Assembly: GCA_945859915.1 (NCBI GenBank)
Contig: CAMAPF010000021.1
Span: 4,299,501 to 4,363,500, forward strand
Length of the DNA: 64,000 bases
Direction: 5' to 3'
Source: Cuscuta epithymum
Lineage: Eukaryota; Streptophyta; Magnoliopsida; Solanales; Convolvulaceae
In this document: positions 1-12,015 of the stretch, piece after piece
Layout: the number at the start of each line of letters is the position of its first letter
How positions within the stretch are numbered: position 1 is the first letter of the stretch
Notes under the pieces: model-generated
What the model saw: the letters and a program-made list of their open reading frames with translations, nothing else
What the model was told of the DNA's origin: nothing
Databases searched by the model: none
Program-made: the position numbers and the translations under genes

Positions 1-774
1 GACAATTGCATTAAATTATGTAAACATGCATAAACTTCAAAGGATGCAACACTTTGTCATACATCTACTTCATATGTTTTGCACAAATTGTCTTCCATCC
101 TTACCTTCTTTATGCTTTTGACTAAACACTTATTAATACACTCTCTCTATCTTATATAACTTTGTCATCTTGTTTTTTATTGTCCTAAAAACTTTGTCAC
201 TTCCTCTTTGAATCAATTAATTCGTGGTTCTTATTATTTTTCTTTCCTTTGCACAAACTACAAGCACAAAGTTTATACTTATTATTTTCTTTGTTGATCA
301 AACTTGACAAAGTTTTGAAGTATGGAGGGATATATTTAGGTTGTTGAAGTGTATTTAGATGAAGAGACACAATATCAATCACAAATTCATTCCTTAGGAA
401 TCAAGAAGAGATTTTTAGGGCATCCCTATTCGAAGGAAAATGAAAAAAATATCAAGTGTCAAGCATACGTGAGATGACTCCTTATATGTGAGGCACAACT
501 CTACAGAAAAGTCTAGCTAACCTTCAATTCATATTCTATCCTCATTCACGCATAATGTGTTTCAAGCATATAAATGTATTAAAGGGTTCCACAGAATATG
601 AAGAACCGGAATTTATTGTCAACCCCAAAAAAGATAAATAGATGACCAAATTCACATATCTATATGTATTCTAATCTAAAACTAATCATCAATGAAGTTA
701 GTATTCTCTTTGCTTGAAAAAAGTGAAAGAAGAAACAAAAGAGCACTTGCATGAGGAGAATAGTCCATTGGTAT

Positions 775-1039
775 TAGGGACGAACTCGGCCCGACTGGCC
801 CGGCCAGGGACCCAGACCGTTGGTAGAATGGATCGGGCTTCGGACTTGATTTTTTGGGCCCGATCCGGGCCTAAAAACTTTTTATTTTTATTTTTTATTT
901 TTAATTAAATGGGTGGGTACCAACCCGACCCGGTACTGTTTGGGCCCAGACCGGTACCGGAGCAAACCGGGCCGATACCAGGCTCCGATTTTCAAGAACC
1001 GATACCGTCCAGGCCTAGCCCGACGTAGGTCCATCCCTA
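775..1039. mobile_element. GC-rich hAT MITE (copy 1)
   Basis: 265-bp element with termini TAGGGACGAACTCGG and, inverted from the right, TAGGGATGGACCTACG. Flanks are ATTGGTAT (767-774) and GTTGGTAC (1040-1047), an 8-bp target duplication with two changes. The interior is rich in CCGG/GGCCC runs and codes for nothing. It belongs with the other GC-rich hAT derivatives here; the imperfect duplication suggests an older insertion. Confidence 0.65.
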
Positions 1040-1103
1040 GTTGGTACCCAAAAATGATTAAAGGGCATTAGTTTGTTTTCATTTGATCCCCTTGAATCCT
1101 AAA

Positions 1104-1558
1104 TAGGGCTGGACTCGGGCCGGTTCAGGCTCGGTTCGGGCCTGGGCCCGGCCGGGCCTCGGGCCAGGAAAGGGGAGGCCCGAGCCCGAACCGCCGGTGG
1201 CCGGTTCCGGTACCGGTTCCGGGCCAAACCGGGCCGGGCCGAACCGGCCCAATTAATTTTTTTTTGTTCTCCTATTTAATCCCCTACCCCTCCCCCTCAA
1301 CCTCAAACCATCCCAAACTACCTAATCCAACCTAAAACTTAAAAAAAATTCAAAAAAAAAAAATTAAAATCCGGCCCGGACCGGGCCCGAACCGGCTGGG
1401 CCGGTTCACCAAAACCTGGGCCCGAGCCCGGACCGCCCAGCACCCGGGCCGGGCCAAACCGAACCGGTGGACCCACCGGGCCACGGGCCGGGCCGGGCCA
1501 AACAGTGACCGGGCCGGTTCGGTCCCGGGTCGGGCCACCCGACCCGAGTCCAGCCCTA
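1104..1558. mobile_element. GC-rich hAT MITE (copy 2)
   Basis: 455-bp element. Termini TAGGGCTGGACTCGGGC and, inverted, TAGGGCTGGACTCGGGTC; perfect 8-bp target duplication ATCCTAAA at 1096-1103 and 1559-1566. The two ends are dense in GGCCCGG/CCGGTTC words, separated by an AT-rich middle. The short open frames in it are composition artefacts (Pro/Gly/Arg). Confidence 0.88.
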
Positions 1559-2094
1559 ATCCTAAATGACCCGTATGAAAAAAAAATTGTAATATTTTAA
1601 TTTATTGAATGTGAATAGTATAATACCAATACATACAAGAGGAAACTTCATGTCCAACCGGTCTTACGGGAACCGCCGTCCGGACGAGAGCATTTTGGGC
1701 ACTTCCCAGTTGATTTTTTTGATGAAATTTTTCGAGCACGTTCTTCATCAAGTCTAGTTTATCCATACCAAATTTCAGCTAAAAATTCAATCAGAAAGAC
1801 AGTCAAATAATTTTTGTAAGATAACTGCACTGTTTAAAGAAATGAGAACTTATTTTTGGGACTGCTAAGAAGACTCCCTAAATCATTTCTAAGAAGTCAC
1901 AACCAAACGAGGGCGTGCTTCTCAAAATTCGACAATAATGTGCCTTCAAAAAAGAAAAGAATAAAACAATGGTTGGAAGATTCATAAAGAAATACCTGCA
2001 AACAGTCAAACATAATTCCACCGATAAATCCCACCGCACCGCTCGATAGAAATACAGAAAAAGCCGTAGAGTTCTAAAGAAAGTCGAGAAGAAG

Positions 2095-4042
2095 ATGATC
2101 GGATTCGAGAGACTGAGCCGCGGAAGCCACGATGGTGAAGTGAAAGGTGATATAGAGGAAGGGACTTTGTACCCAGGGCTCGGCTACGGAGAGAATCTTC
2201 TGCGATGGGCCTTCATCCGAAAAGTCTATGGCATTCTCGCCGCTCAGATCCTTCTGACCACCCTCGTCTCCGCCGCAACTGTTTTATACGCCCCTGTCAA
2301 CGAGCTTCTGAGGACTAATTCCGGCCTTCTCCTCTTCCTCGTTTTCCTCCCTTTCATCTGTAAGTTCCGTCTTCCCATTTCTTCTCAAACCCTAGATTGT
2401 CGGTGCTCCAAATTCACTGCGATTTCGTTCTAATACGGAACTGCATAGAAATTTCAGGGTTGAGATTTGTAATTCATTTGGATTTGTATTCCTTATGAGT
2501 TCAGTTTTTTTATTTTTATTTTGGGCTTTATTGAGAAGGGTCAAATTTTCATTAGCTTCAATGATGGATGATTCATTCGTAATTAATTTCGGCAATCAGC
2601 CTTGTGGCTGTGATGCGTGTGATTATGTGTATTATCTGTATGCTCAGGTTTCACAATCTTTGGGGGTGTACATGATTTTTTCTTTGCGCGTTTCAATAAT
2701 TGGTAACCGCTTCCAGCATGGCTGACGAGTAGACTGCACATTTTCACTTATTCTTTGATCATATAACTGCATGTCTATTGTGTGTGTATAGTGCTCAATC
2801 ATTTGTCCGTGTTGTATTCACATGCTTGTTGCATCATGAAAGTATGAAAGTGTCTGAGAATTTATAAATTGCAGTCTTGTGGCCTCTCCACGTCTATCAG
2901 CAGAGGCATCCGCTGAATTTTGTGTTCCTTGGACTTTTCACCACATCTCTGAGTCTCACTGTTGGCATGAGCTGTGCCAATACAGATGGTACGTATTTGG
3001 TCCTTCCATTCATTTAAAAAATTTCTTTTGCTGCTAGTGAGTATAGCTCAATACCCTTGATTATCAAGGGGTTCCGCTAAGTATGATGTAAATAGAGGTG
3101 CAAATGTCACCCTTTGACCAACTAGATTGGGGTCTCTGTAAGTACTCGGTGCAGACCACATTTTTTATCAACTAGATTGCAATTATAGCTCAATTTAACT
3201 CTCGACAAACTATCTAGTCAGTTCTGGGATGGGGTGCACCTTTAAATAGAAGATTTCTTTCAATTGTAAGCGGTTTCACTACATTATTTAGATTCTCTTG
3301 ATAATCGCAGGTAGGATTGTACTTGAGGCTCTGATCTTGACATCAGCTGTAGTTTCAGCTTTGACTGGGTACACTTTCTGGGCTGCTAAAAAGGGCAAGG
3401 ACTTCAGCTTCATTGGGCCAATCTTGTTTACCAGCCTATTTGTACTTGTTTTGACCGGCTTCATCCAGGCAACTCACATATACCCTTTTTTCCCTTTTTA
3501 TTCCTTTCCTTTTTTATTCTATCAGACTATTACAACCTCCATCCTTTATAAACTGTATTTAATGATTTGGGATGTTTCTCTTTATGATAAAGTTGATTCA
3601 CACTTACTAACACATAAATTAGTTTTATTAATTCCAGTTCACATTTTCAAAGAAGCTATATTAAAAGTTGCATTGAATTGCAAAAATTGAATTTTATTAT
3701 GCGTAAGTTTGGTTCATAAGTTTAGAGATTACAATTGAGTCATGTTGGCTGCATTAATAGTAAAAATGAAGTTCAGTTAGGAACAACATAGGAGTTTTAT
3801 ATAGTTGATGAGGTGTTGGAATGATGATCATGCAGATGTTCTTCCCTCTTGGATCTACATCCATGGCTGTCTACAGTGCCATCAGTGCTATAATTTTCTG
3901 TGGCTACATCGTGTATGATACAGACAACTTGATCAAACGGTTCACATATGATGAGTACATATGGGCATCTGTCACTTTGTATCTAGATGTTCTTAACCTC
4001 TTCCTCACCATTCTGCGGATGCTTAAGCAAGGGGAGAACTAG
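2095..4042 (+). CDS. LIFEGUARD / Bax inhibitor-1-like membrane protein, 4 exons
   Basis: Multi-pass membrane protein of the BI-1/LIFEGUARD (PF01027) family; in plants these modulate cell death and ER or tonoplast calcium handling. My splice model is 2095-2359, 2875-2988, 3311-3468 and 3836-4042, giving 744 nt and 247 aa, the usual family length. Phases join cleanly (1, 1, 0). Seen in sequence: an acidic N-terminus, RWAFIRKVYGILAAQ before the first helix, about seven hydrophobic segments, FWAAKKGKDFSFIGP in the middle, and the family hallmark CGYIVYDTDNLIKR near residue 205 followed by YDEYIWASVTLYLD. Introns 1 and 2 begin GTAAGT and GTACGT; intron 3 begins GCAACT after CAG, a GC-AG intron. 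The start is the first ATG of a reading frame that matches the family N-terminus. Transposon-free exons and an intact frame suggest a working gene. Which paralogue cannot be told. Confidence 0.93.
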
Positions 4043-4457
4043 ATATGCTGCTGCTGCTGCTACTTATTCACATTTTGATGCCTGGTTTCCCTTTGGTGTA
4101 ATAATAACGTGGTGTGTATACGTATATGTTGCTCTCATTCCTTGACTTGGTTAATAGGATGTTGGCGTATTGGTTCGGTGGAGTACTTGAAGTTGTAAAC
4201 TCCAATGATATTGTCTAATTGTTCATCCACAATTCCACACATGTCTAAAGTGCTTTGAACTCTAATGATCATTTATAAATTTTACACATCTTTATTTGAA
4301 TGGTTTTTGAATTACAATATTATTAATATTAGTTGAATAGAGTCGATTTAGTGGTAATGCCTCCAACACCGGTTACTCCCAGAAAGAGTGATGGCATCGC
4401 CTTTGTTGGGTTTTTGTGGTTCAGAATTGTTCCTTTTTCTTGGAAAAGATGTCTTTA

Positions 4458-5949
4458 GGGGCCGTTTACTTTTTCTTTTTTCTTTAAGTCCTGAATGAAT
4501 TAAGACGTCTGTCTGGATTAAGTGACACTGTGATATCAAACTGTTTACTATGTGTGCTAAATGAGAAGTCTGAATTATGTTAAATGACCAAATAACTCTC
4601 CTATCTATTATAAATACTGTATGTATATTATTAGTTTACGCCTGACCGGACACTTCTTCTGTCTGATTTTTCGATTACCTAAAAATAGGGCTGGACTCGG
4701 GCCGGGCGGCCCGAACCGGAACCGGCCCGGCCCGGTTACTGTGTGAACCGGCCCGGCCCGGTGGCCCGGTCCACCGGCGGTTCGGGTCGAACCGGCCCGG
4801 TGGATACCGGTTCCGGGCCCGGGCCCTCCATTTGGTGAACCGGCCCGGCCGGTTCGGGCCCGGTCCGGGCCGAAATAATTTTTTTTTTTATTTTTTTTTT
4901 GAAATTTTTTTAATTTTTGGGTTGGATTAGTTATTTTGGGCCATTTGAGGTGGTTTGGGGTTGAGGGGGAGGGGTAGAGGGTTAAATAAGAGAAGCCAAA
5001 AATTTAAAAAAAAAAAAGGGGCGGGTGAACCGGCCCGGAACCGGCCCGGTCGGGCCCGGAACCGGCCCAAGAACTTATTTCCTAATGGTATATTACAAGT
5101 TTAGGAAATAAGAACTAACCTTGTATATTAGCAACAACCAAGAACTTATTTCCTAATGGTATATCAAAATCCCAAAAATAAATTATAATATCATATACGT
5201 CGTATCAATATAACTTTCATACATACACCGTATTAATTTTTCCATCCCCTCATCAACAAAAAAAGCAGTCCACATGTTACAGAAATTCAATTCAGTAACC
5301 AATAATCTAAAATTTGAAGAGAAGAGCTACACAAATCTAAATTAAACAAACTTGACCTTAATGAATAAAAAAGAATCATAATGTTCCATCAAACCGACAT
5401 GAATTGACATATATATATAATCTCATAGCACAAATGCATTTTATTTTTGCATCAATAGCGATTTACAAATAATCCATGCCACTGTAAAAAAAAAAAAAGC
5501 AATCCATGCCAGATTTTGAGGAATAACTAAGATGCATCGATCAAGAATGGAGAAGCGGAACTCTATTTTGATATAAAATAGAGGAACTTTGCAAATATTC
5601 AATCAAGGAATAATCCAAACAAATATTCAATTAAGGAACAAATGAGATGCATCGTTATCTTATCTGTCGATCTGCTTCCAATGAAAATGACCGTCCACTG
5701 CTACGTATGTGAAGGGAGAGACTAGTTCAGAGGGTGGAAGTCTTATTCCAAAGGCTAAAAGAGAGAAAACTCGTCCGTTCACACATCTGAAGCGGAAGAA
5801 GTATAGTTTTTGTGCTGAACGAATAAGTTACAGTTTGTCTGAGCGAATAAGTCATCTTCTTTGTTAAGTTGTAAGTAAACACAACTTTATAACCGAATAA
5901 TTAAGTCACCATATCTATTAAGTCCATTAAGTCCCAGGTAAACAGCCCC
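4458..5949. mobile_element. Non-autonomous PIF/Harbinger-like element with nested hAT MITE
   Basis: Terminal inverted repeats GGGGCCGTTTAC and (inverted) GGGGCTGTTTAC, flanked on both sides by TTA (4455-4457 and 5950-5952), the Harbinger target duplication. Subterminal regions share AAGTCC/TTAAGTC words in inverted order. No transposase is visible. A GC-rich hAT MITE at 4686 sits inside; without it the element is about 1.1 kb. Confidence 0.7.
4686..5068. mobile_element. GC-rich hAT MITE (copy 3), right end lost
   Basis: Starts with the family terminus TAGGGCTGGACTCGGGC and resembles the 43956-44436 copy through its GC-rich left arm and AT-rich middle. The right arm stops in accggccc with no inverted terminus. 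Right after the break lies a ~25-bp stretch (from 5069) repeated at about 5140, so the end looks deleted and filled from neighbouring sequence. Confidence 0.75.
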
Positions 5950-6183
5950 TTACCTTTGTTATGGGAAGTTGGGAACTATGGCATAATTGCGATTTAAGCC
6001 ATTATTCTTGAAACCTACCTTGCTTTCTCCACATGCCCTTCCTCACAATGTTTCTTAACTAAAAACTTGTACAAAGAAGTCAACGGCTGCATCCCCAACT
6101 TATGCATGTAAACTAAAATGAATAAAGCACCCCTTATTTTACCTGTTTGAGACAGGGAATAGATCAGTCTCTCTAAAGTCATG

Positions 6184-6405
6184 TATGGTCTTGGCCTACA
6201 GTCCTACACCTTATAACAGTGTCCCAAAGGCTCCCACCTACAGTGGTGTAAGGGGGGTCGGATGTACGCAACCTTACCCCTGTTTAGTAGACACTGTTTT
6301 CGGATGACCCATGGTGAAAATCGCGTCCAAAATTGCGTGAATTAACTGTTGCATCATAACAAGAAGCATAGATAGTTTTGTGACCCATTTTGTTTTATTC
6401 CATCA
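6184..6405 (-). mobile_element. SINE (Au-like family), copy 1
   Basis: Read on the minus strand it carries GGTCATCCGAAAACAGTG, then GGGGTAAGGTTGCGTACATC, CCGACCCCCC and GTGGGAGCCTTTGGGACACT. This core recurs at 17.96-18.15 and 19.86-20.04 kb. The words match the widespread plant Au-type SINE as I recall it. It lies inside the PPR pseudogene. Boundaries are approximate. Confidence 0.6.
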
Positions 6406-6664
6406 TATTCCCAAGTAAAAAAATAGTGAATATTTGACTCCATTGCATAAAATCATAATGATTATATATTTCGTGTACCAAACTACAGCCCACTGCCCAC
6501 CTATCCTTTATAAACAACTTTGATTCCTTAACACGCCCTTCCTCAGATAGTCTCTTGATTAAAACCTTGTGCAAGGGCCACAAGGCAATTGATGGGTGCA
6601 ACCCATGCTTGCAACCCTTATTAGCCATATGTTGGAACGATCTATAAGCTTTCAAGAACATCCC

Positions 6665-6813
6665 CATGGGCAGAGCTAGGGGAGGGTCATCCCTGGCCCA
6701 GCCCAAATTTTAAAAATGCTTGTATTTTTTGGGTAAAAAATTATGTGTAAACAAATTTCAAAAATATATTTTGTACCGGCCCAGTACCGCCCAGTGTCCT
6801 GGCTCCTCCCCTG
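6665..6813. mobile_element. hAT (Tip100-type) MITE in the PPR pseudogene
   Basis: 149-bp element with ends CATGGGCAGAGCTAGG and, inverted, CAGGGGAGGAGCCAGG (12 of 16 match), close to the common CAGGGGCGGAGC hAT terminus. Perfect 8-bp target duplication AACATCCC at 6657-6664 and 6814-6821. Confidence 0.75.
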
Positions 6814-6965
6814 AACATCCCACCATTTTCACAAAACCACTAATCAAGATGTTGTATGTCACTGGAATGAACACATCCCCTATAAAGCAAATTCGTATAC
6901 AGCCTTTCCACCTCTCACGCATCACCATTTTTCAAGTACCCATAGATCACTGTATTATGAGCATA

Positions 6966-7080
6966 CTAGATTTTCACCCGTGCTTCGCACGGGATGTAGT
7001 TAGTAAGCAATACATATTCGGAATATATAAAGATACTGTGATTGAGATAGATCAATACATATATTGTTTTCAACAAAAGT
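6966..7080 (-). mobile_element. Putative Helitron 3' terminus
   Basis: On the minus strand a perfect hairpin CCCGTGC-GAA-GCACGGG is followed by TGAAAAT and CTAG, then T. Hairpin, about ten bases and CTRR next to T is the Helitron 3' end pattern. The body would extend rightwards from here; its 5' TC end was not found and no Rep/helicase coding is visible. Confidence 0.5.
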
Positions 7081-8319
7081 AAATGAAGGTTAAACATTAA
7101 AAATTATTATATATATACTCTTGTAAACAACATTTGAAGTCTTGGTGGCCGGTTTTCATCAGTCATCATCACATATTCGGAGGAAAGATTTGTATTCCTC
7201 ATTAGCAGCACCCCATCCAATTTAAGTTTTAGCTCGTGTCTTGGCATAACATAACATTTAGTACTCTTGAGAAATTTTGGAGAATAGATGTGCACCGTTT
7301 AAATTAAAAGAAGATATCAAGTCCAAACTTAAGTGTGTCTTAATCTCACCAGGAGTCAACCCCAACATGTAAGGAGTCAACCCCAACAATTCAACATGTA
7401 ATAGTTGATCTTGTCGCGTTCATCAATGATTGGCGCTAGATCAGAACTTCCTGGAATTCAAATAAGAAATGTCATTAGGGTATTTCAAAATCGAGATAGG
7501 TGATCTTAACAATAGCTTCGATAGAATCATCTGTCATAGGTGTAATAAATTCTTCAGTGATGTCAACCATTGATCGTCCGTTATTTTTTTTACTTCTAAT
7601 TTCAATTTAAAAAATCTGAATATTATCACCAATAAATGTTATCTTAAATAGTAATGAATAAATATGGATAAAAACAATTAATAATATGTTATCACTTCCA
7701 GACAAAGTACCGTAATATAATGAGGGTATAAATTGGACTGTAGTGTTCTAGTGTGATCTGATCGACTTGTTTAAAACATAACTAAAGAATTGAATAATTT
7801 CCCATTTGCCGGCCCGGGCAAAAAAACACCATCCCCACCCTGCCACCCACCTAGTAATTGGGCCCGGACCGGCCCATCACGTACTTAACTGGTTAGGACC
7901 ATTTTAGGACTTCACTCCACGACCATGAAAGTAAATTGATCAAGAAATGAAAGCATCATGAATTGATAGTTTCCTGAATGAAAAAAAAACTCTATCAGTC
8001 TATCCAGTGAATTCCCATTCACTATGTATGCACCCGAAAAAGTGCTGAATACTCAAGACTATTACCCTTCTTCCAAAATGTAATGTTTATAGGTTCTATC
8101 TATGGTAATAAGCAATTGGAGATGAAAATCAACAGAACAATTAGTATAATAAAGAGGGCCAATGCAATGACTATCACGGCCATGTTTAACAAATAATGAA
8201 AAGGAGTCTGAGGTATGGTACAGTATTAATACTCTAAATATAAATTAATGATTATTAGATTTATATATAAGGAGTGCCGGTATTGATGAATATTAAAAAT
8301 ATTAAATTTGCTAATCAAG
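7081..8319. other. Unassigned AT-rich stretch, possibly Helitron body
   Basis: No gene recognised. It may be the interior of the Helitron ending at 6966. A 60-bp GC-rich patch near 7808-7880 (ccggcccggg and cccggaccggcccatcac) looks like an eroded end of the GC-rich hAT family, without a detectable target duplication. Confidence 0.3.
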
Positions 8320-8321
8320 TA

Positions 8322-8530
8322 CTCCCTCCGGTCCTTATTAAAGTTCCTAGTTTGACTTAACACAGATTAAGAAAATAAATTTGACTTTATTGTGGAGTGC
8401 ATTGTTTGGCACTGTTTGGACACTGTTTGACACTTTTTTGCACTGCTCTGTTTCCTAAAATGGAAGTGTGAACTTAAATAAGGGACATCCCTAAAATGAA
8501 AGTGAGAACTTTAATAAGGACCGGAGGGAG
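8322..8530. mobile_element. Stowaway (Tc1/mariner) MITE
   Basis: 209 bp, ends CTCCCTCCGGTCCTTATTAA and its inverse, flanked by TA on both sides (8320-8321, 8531-8532). CTCCCTCC is the standard Stowaway terminus. Confidence 0.9.
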
Positions 8531-8532
8531 TA

Positions 8533-11201
8533 ATTATTTATAAAGAAGTTTAGGTCATTAGAAGTATTATTCATATCCATATATACAAACACATTGAAAT
8601 AAACATAACAATAACAACTGAAAGTATATGTTTTTATACTCTCAACGTCTCATCATAAATATTATTTTATGATAGGATAAAATAAATTTTGCTGATATAT
8701 TACTCCGGAACAAATAAGGAGTAAAATTGATACAATCATAAACTAAGGTAAAAATTATACAGAGTATCGAAGAGAAGTACGTAAGAAATTTATATACGGA
8801 GTAAAATAGTCATATGCCTGAATAAAAAAAGTTTTGAAAACCTGAAATTCATACTTGGGAGTAATATATGTTCGGCAACATACCGGAGAAACGGCGAGTC
8901 TTTGGAGTCGGTCATGAAACTGGTAGCTCGTGAATTGGAATCATACGTATGTTTGCTGCCCATTGATAATCGTATTACTCACCGTGCTATGCATACTTCC
9001 TGCACGTATAAGGTATATATTAGAAGTAAACATGATATAAATGCCGCACAATGCGTATTACAAAGCTTTGTAACTGGAAAACATTCATAATCAAATCATA
9101 TCTCTGTTTAATAATAAAACGAAAGTTTGGTTAGAATCGTCCTTTTCCCATCCAACTTTAACCTTTTATTGAGACGGAAAGATTCAAAATAAACGTCTCC
9201 GTTTAAGAGCCTCTTGCGCAGCCAACGACGGTTCAAAACCGCCTATCAACCGGCTTCAACCATCCATGATTCCATGAATGAAGAGGTATTCCAACGAACA
9301 GGATCAGTTTCATCCCCTTCACATCTTATTCTGCCATATATAACGAAGAGGTATTCTTACACTAACTTCTAAATTAATCTATTTCTTGTATTGCATAACT
9401 CCTATGATCCGCATGCATGTTTAGTGCTGTTATGGAAATCGAGCTACCATAGAACAGCCGAAGTAAATATTATCTGGCCAAGAGCGGACCTTTAGCCATT
9501 CATTTAATTTTAGCAATAAGCAAGTTTACTATGGCTCTTTTATTCCAGTTTTTTCACTTTTTTACTATGCTCTTTTCCAATTGTAATCTTCTCCAATATG
9601 AAATTTGATTCACTAAAAGCAAATTCTTCTAACCTACCCTACGTATACTTTAAGTAATATACTCCTATTTTGATAAGAAAAGGAAAAATGTATGGACATA
9701 TGTATGAAAGAAAGTCAAGAATTTTTCAGCAAACTTATATAAACTAACTTTCAGTATAATTTCACTATAAAGCCCAATGAAGGGGTAGCACCGATAAAAA
9801 CCGAGCAACAAACTTCACAGCAGCAAATATCATATTGACTGGTTGACAATGAATCTGTATTTGATCACTTCGTAATAACTTCTAAGAGAATCCTTCGTAT
9901 ATGATTATGAATCTGTATATGTATATCGCACTGTTAGATTTATCAAATCTATAATCTTAGAGAATCTACAATTCTCGAAATTACTATTATATTTATTCAT
10001 TAATGCTTTTAGCTAAAAGTGAATTAAATTCCTCCAATTATAGAACCCAAATTTGATGTAAGATATCCCTGTGGTCATGAATTCTTGAAAACCCTAAAAT
10101 AAGATCGAGAATGAAATAATAGTTGGAGATTGAAATCGGAAAGAGGATGCAAATACATGAGATGGAATTTACTCTGTAATCACGATAAAACTGGTAGAGA
10201 CGGTTCCCTGTGAAGGCTGTGAGCGAGAGAGGTGAGGAGTGATCGATGAATTCTAGCTAGCAATGGATGAAATGAGATTAGAAATGAAGGAATGAATATT
10301 TGCTATGAAAGAGGGAAGGAAGAAAGATGCGGTGAAGATCGGCAACGGAAAAAAAAAACTGAGTGAGGATGAGCCGCTGATTATGAAGTTGATCGTGCGG
10401 CCTAAATGGGTCGAGCAATTGAGCGGGAAAAGCATGCTAAGCAAAAGTAGTGCAATTATATAGAGTGATTTAATTTATTCGGAACAAATACAAATTTCTT
10501 TAAATTAGTGATTTGTCATATTTGATTTGATGAGCATTTACACGAGCTTAATAAAATAAATTTGTAGGCAATACTTATATCCAAATTGAAAAAAAAGTAA
10601 ATGATGGACCTCATCCATTCAAGAATCAAAATGTGAACTTTCCTTAACAAGTAACTTGCAAATCAGAAACTACCAACTCTTGTAACTATAAAAATAAAAA
10701 ACAACTACGGTAAGAGATATCAAAAGATAACAAATTAAAATTTGAGCAATAGAAACAGCGTGTTTATTTATTTATTTATTTATTAAATTCCATCTGTTCC
10801 TTAATCCGGCCATGGATGGTCATTCTTTTAATCAATGGAAGAGGTGGTGTGCCAATGGAAGACTCGCGGTCCCGTTTTAATTTTTATCGATTGTAGTCAA
10901 GCTGCATATACTGCGTACTCGCGTAGTGACCAACTTGCTCAACATTTTATATGAAATCAAATTTCATGCACAGATATAAAACACATTCAATTTCCCACTG
11001 ATTTTACTCTCTTGTATCTCCGTCGATACTATAGTTAGGTCGAGTTGTATTTTTTCACTCTTACCTTGTTTTCAAAGAGTTTTTGTAGAGTAATAACAAC
11101 TATGCAATTTTATCTATCTCACTATTTTGGTCGGTGGTAGTTGATCACTCGAAGACCTTCATGGTCAGCTTACTATTGAATATATATTGATGATGAAGAT
11201 G
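8533..11201. other. AT-rich intergenic DNA, no gene recognised
   Basis: Long, AT-rich stretch. Small open frames (for example 8902-9090 on + and 10253-10444 on -) show no family resemblance. A short (TTTA)n tract lies near 10760-10785. Confidence 0.4.
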
Positions 11202-12015
11202 CATAAATGTAGTGGTGGACCCGGTTCGGGCCACCCGGCCCGGGACCGGCCCGGCCCGTCACTGTACGGGCCCGGAACCGGCCCGGTTCTCGGGTCCGGG
11301 TCCGGTTCGGGCACCGAACCGGTGGGAGAAGCGGGTCCGGGCTCGGGTCCTGTTTTTTAACCCGGGCCTAACGGTCATATTTTTTTTAAAAAAAAAATTC
11401 TTTTAATTTAAAAAACCCATTTTTGTTATATTTTAGTTCATTACCATTAATTAGTTCACTACCATTTTTGTTATATTTTAAAAAACCCATTTTTGCATAT
11501 TATACTAGTTAACTAGTTAATTAGTTCATTACCATTATTGTTACATTTTTCATTATACTAGTTAATTAGTTTATTAGCATTCTTGTTACATTTGTCATTA
11601 TACTAGTTAATTAGTTAATTAGCATTGTTGTTACATTTTTCATTATACTAGTTATTTACTTCATTAGTATTCTCATTAATTGTTAAAACAACGTAACTCT
11701 ACTTCAATAAACTAGTTAATTGTCATTAATTCATTATAGTTAAAGTCACATTTTCTTATTTTCAATTTATATTTGTAGGAAGAAATAGTAGTTCAATCAT
11801 TTAATTAAAGTACTTATATTAACATTTTATTTAAGTAGTTTTTACTAAATTAAAGTACTTCAAAAGTTGGTATAATTTTAATTTTAAAGTCACACATTAA
11901 TTCTACTTTCCACTAAATTAGTTTGAAGTATTAATTAAAATAGTTTTAATTAGTTGCATTAGTTTTGTATCCATTATTATATTTGTTGTCAATTAATATT
12001 TGTTACATTTTTAAG

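Larger units (their letters stand above)
6008..6960 (-). pseudogene. PPR-repeat protein pseudogene, split by a hAT MITE and a SINE
   Basis: Three minus-strand blocks read as pentatricopeptide repeats. About 6960-6825: VIYGYLKNGDA, a stop, EVERLYTNLLYRGC, a frame change, then VTYNILISGF. About 6660-6490: AYRSFQHMANKGCKHGL, LHKVLIKRLSEEGRVKE. About 6110-6010: KLGMQPLTSLYKFLVKKH, CEEGHVEKAR. The Tyr/Asn-Ile-Leu-Ile-x-Gly and Glu-Glu-Gly-x-Val patterns are PPR hallmarks. The gene is dead: at least one stop and one frameshift in the first block, a hAT MITE (6665-6813) between blocks one and two, and a SINE between two and three. A Helitron 3' terminus abuts the upstream end at 6966. P-class PPR proteins normally act on organelle RNA. 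The original extent is unknown. Confidence 0.7.

Noticed and set aside
1350..1538. Pro/Gly/Arg-rich frames in the GC-rich MITEs (also at 714, 11212, 15323, 43958, 44187-44549)
   Set aside because: Composition artefacts of GGCCCGG repeats inside transposon ends.
2495..2725. Plus-strand frame between LIFEGUARD exons
   Set aside because: Lies in intron 1; no family match.
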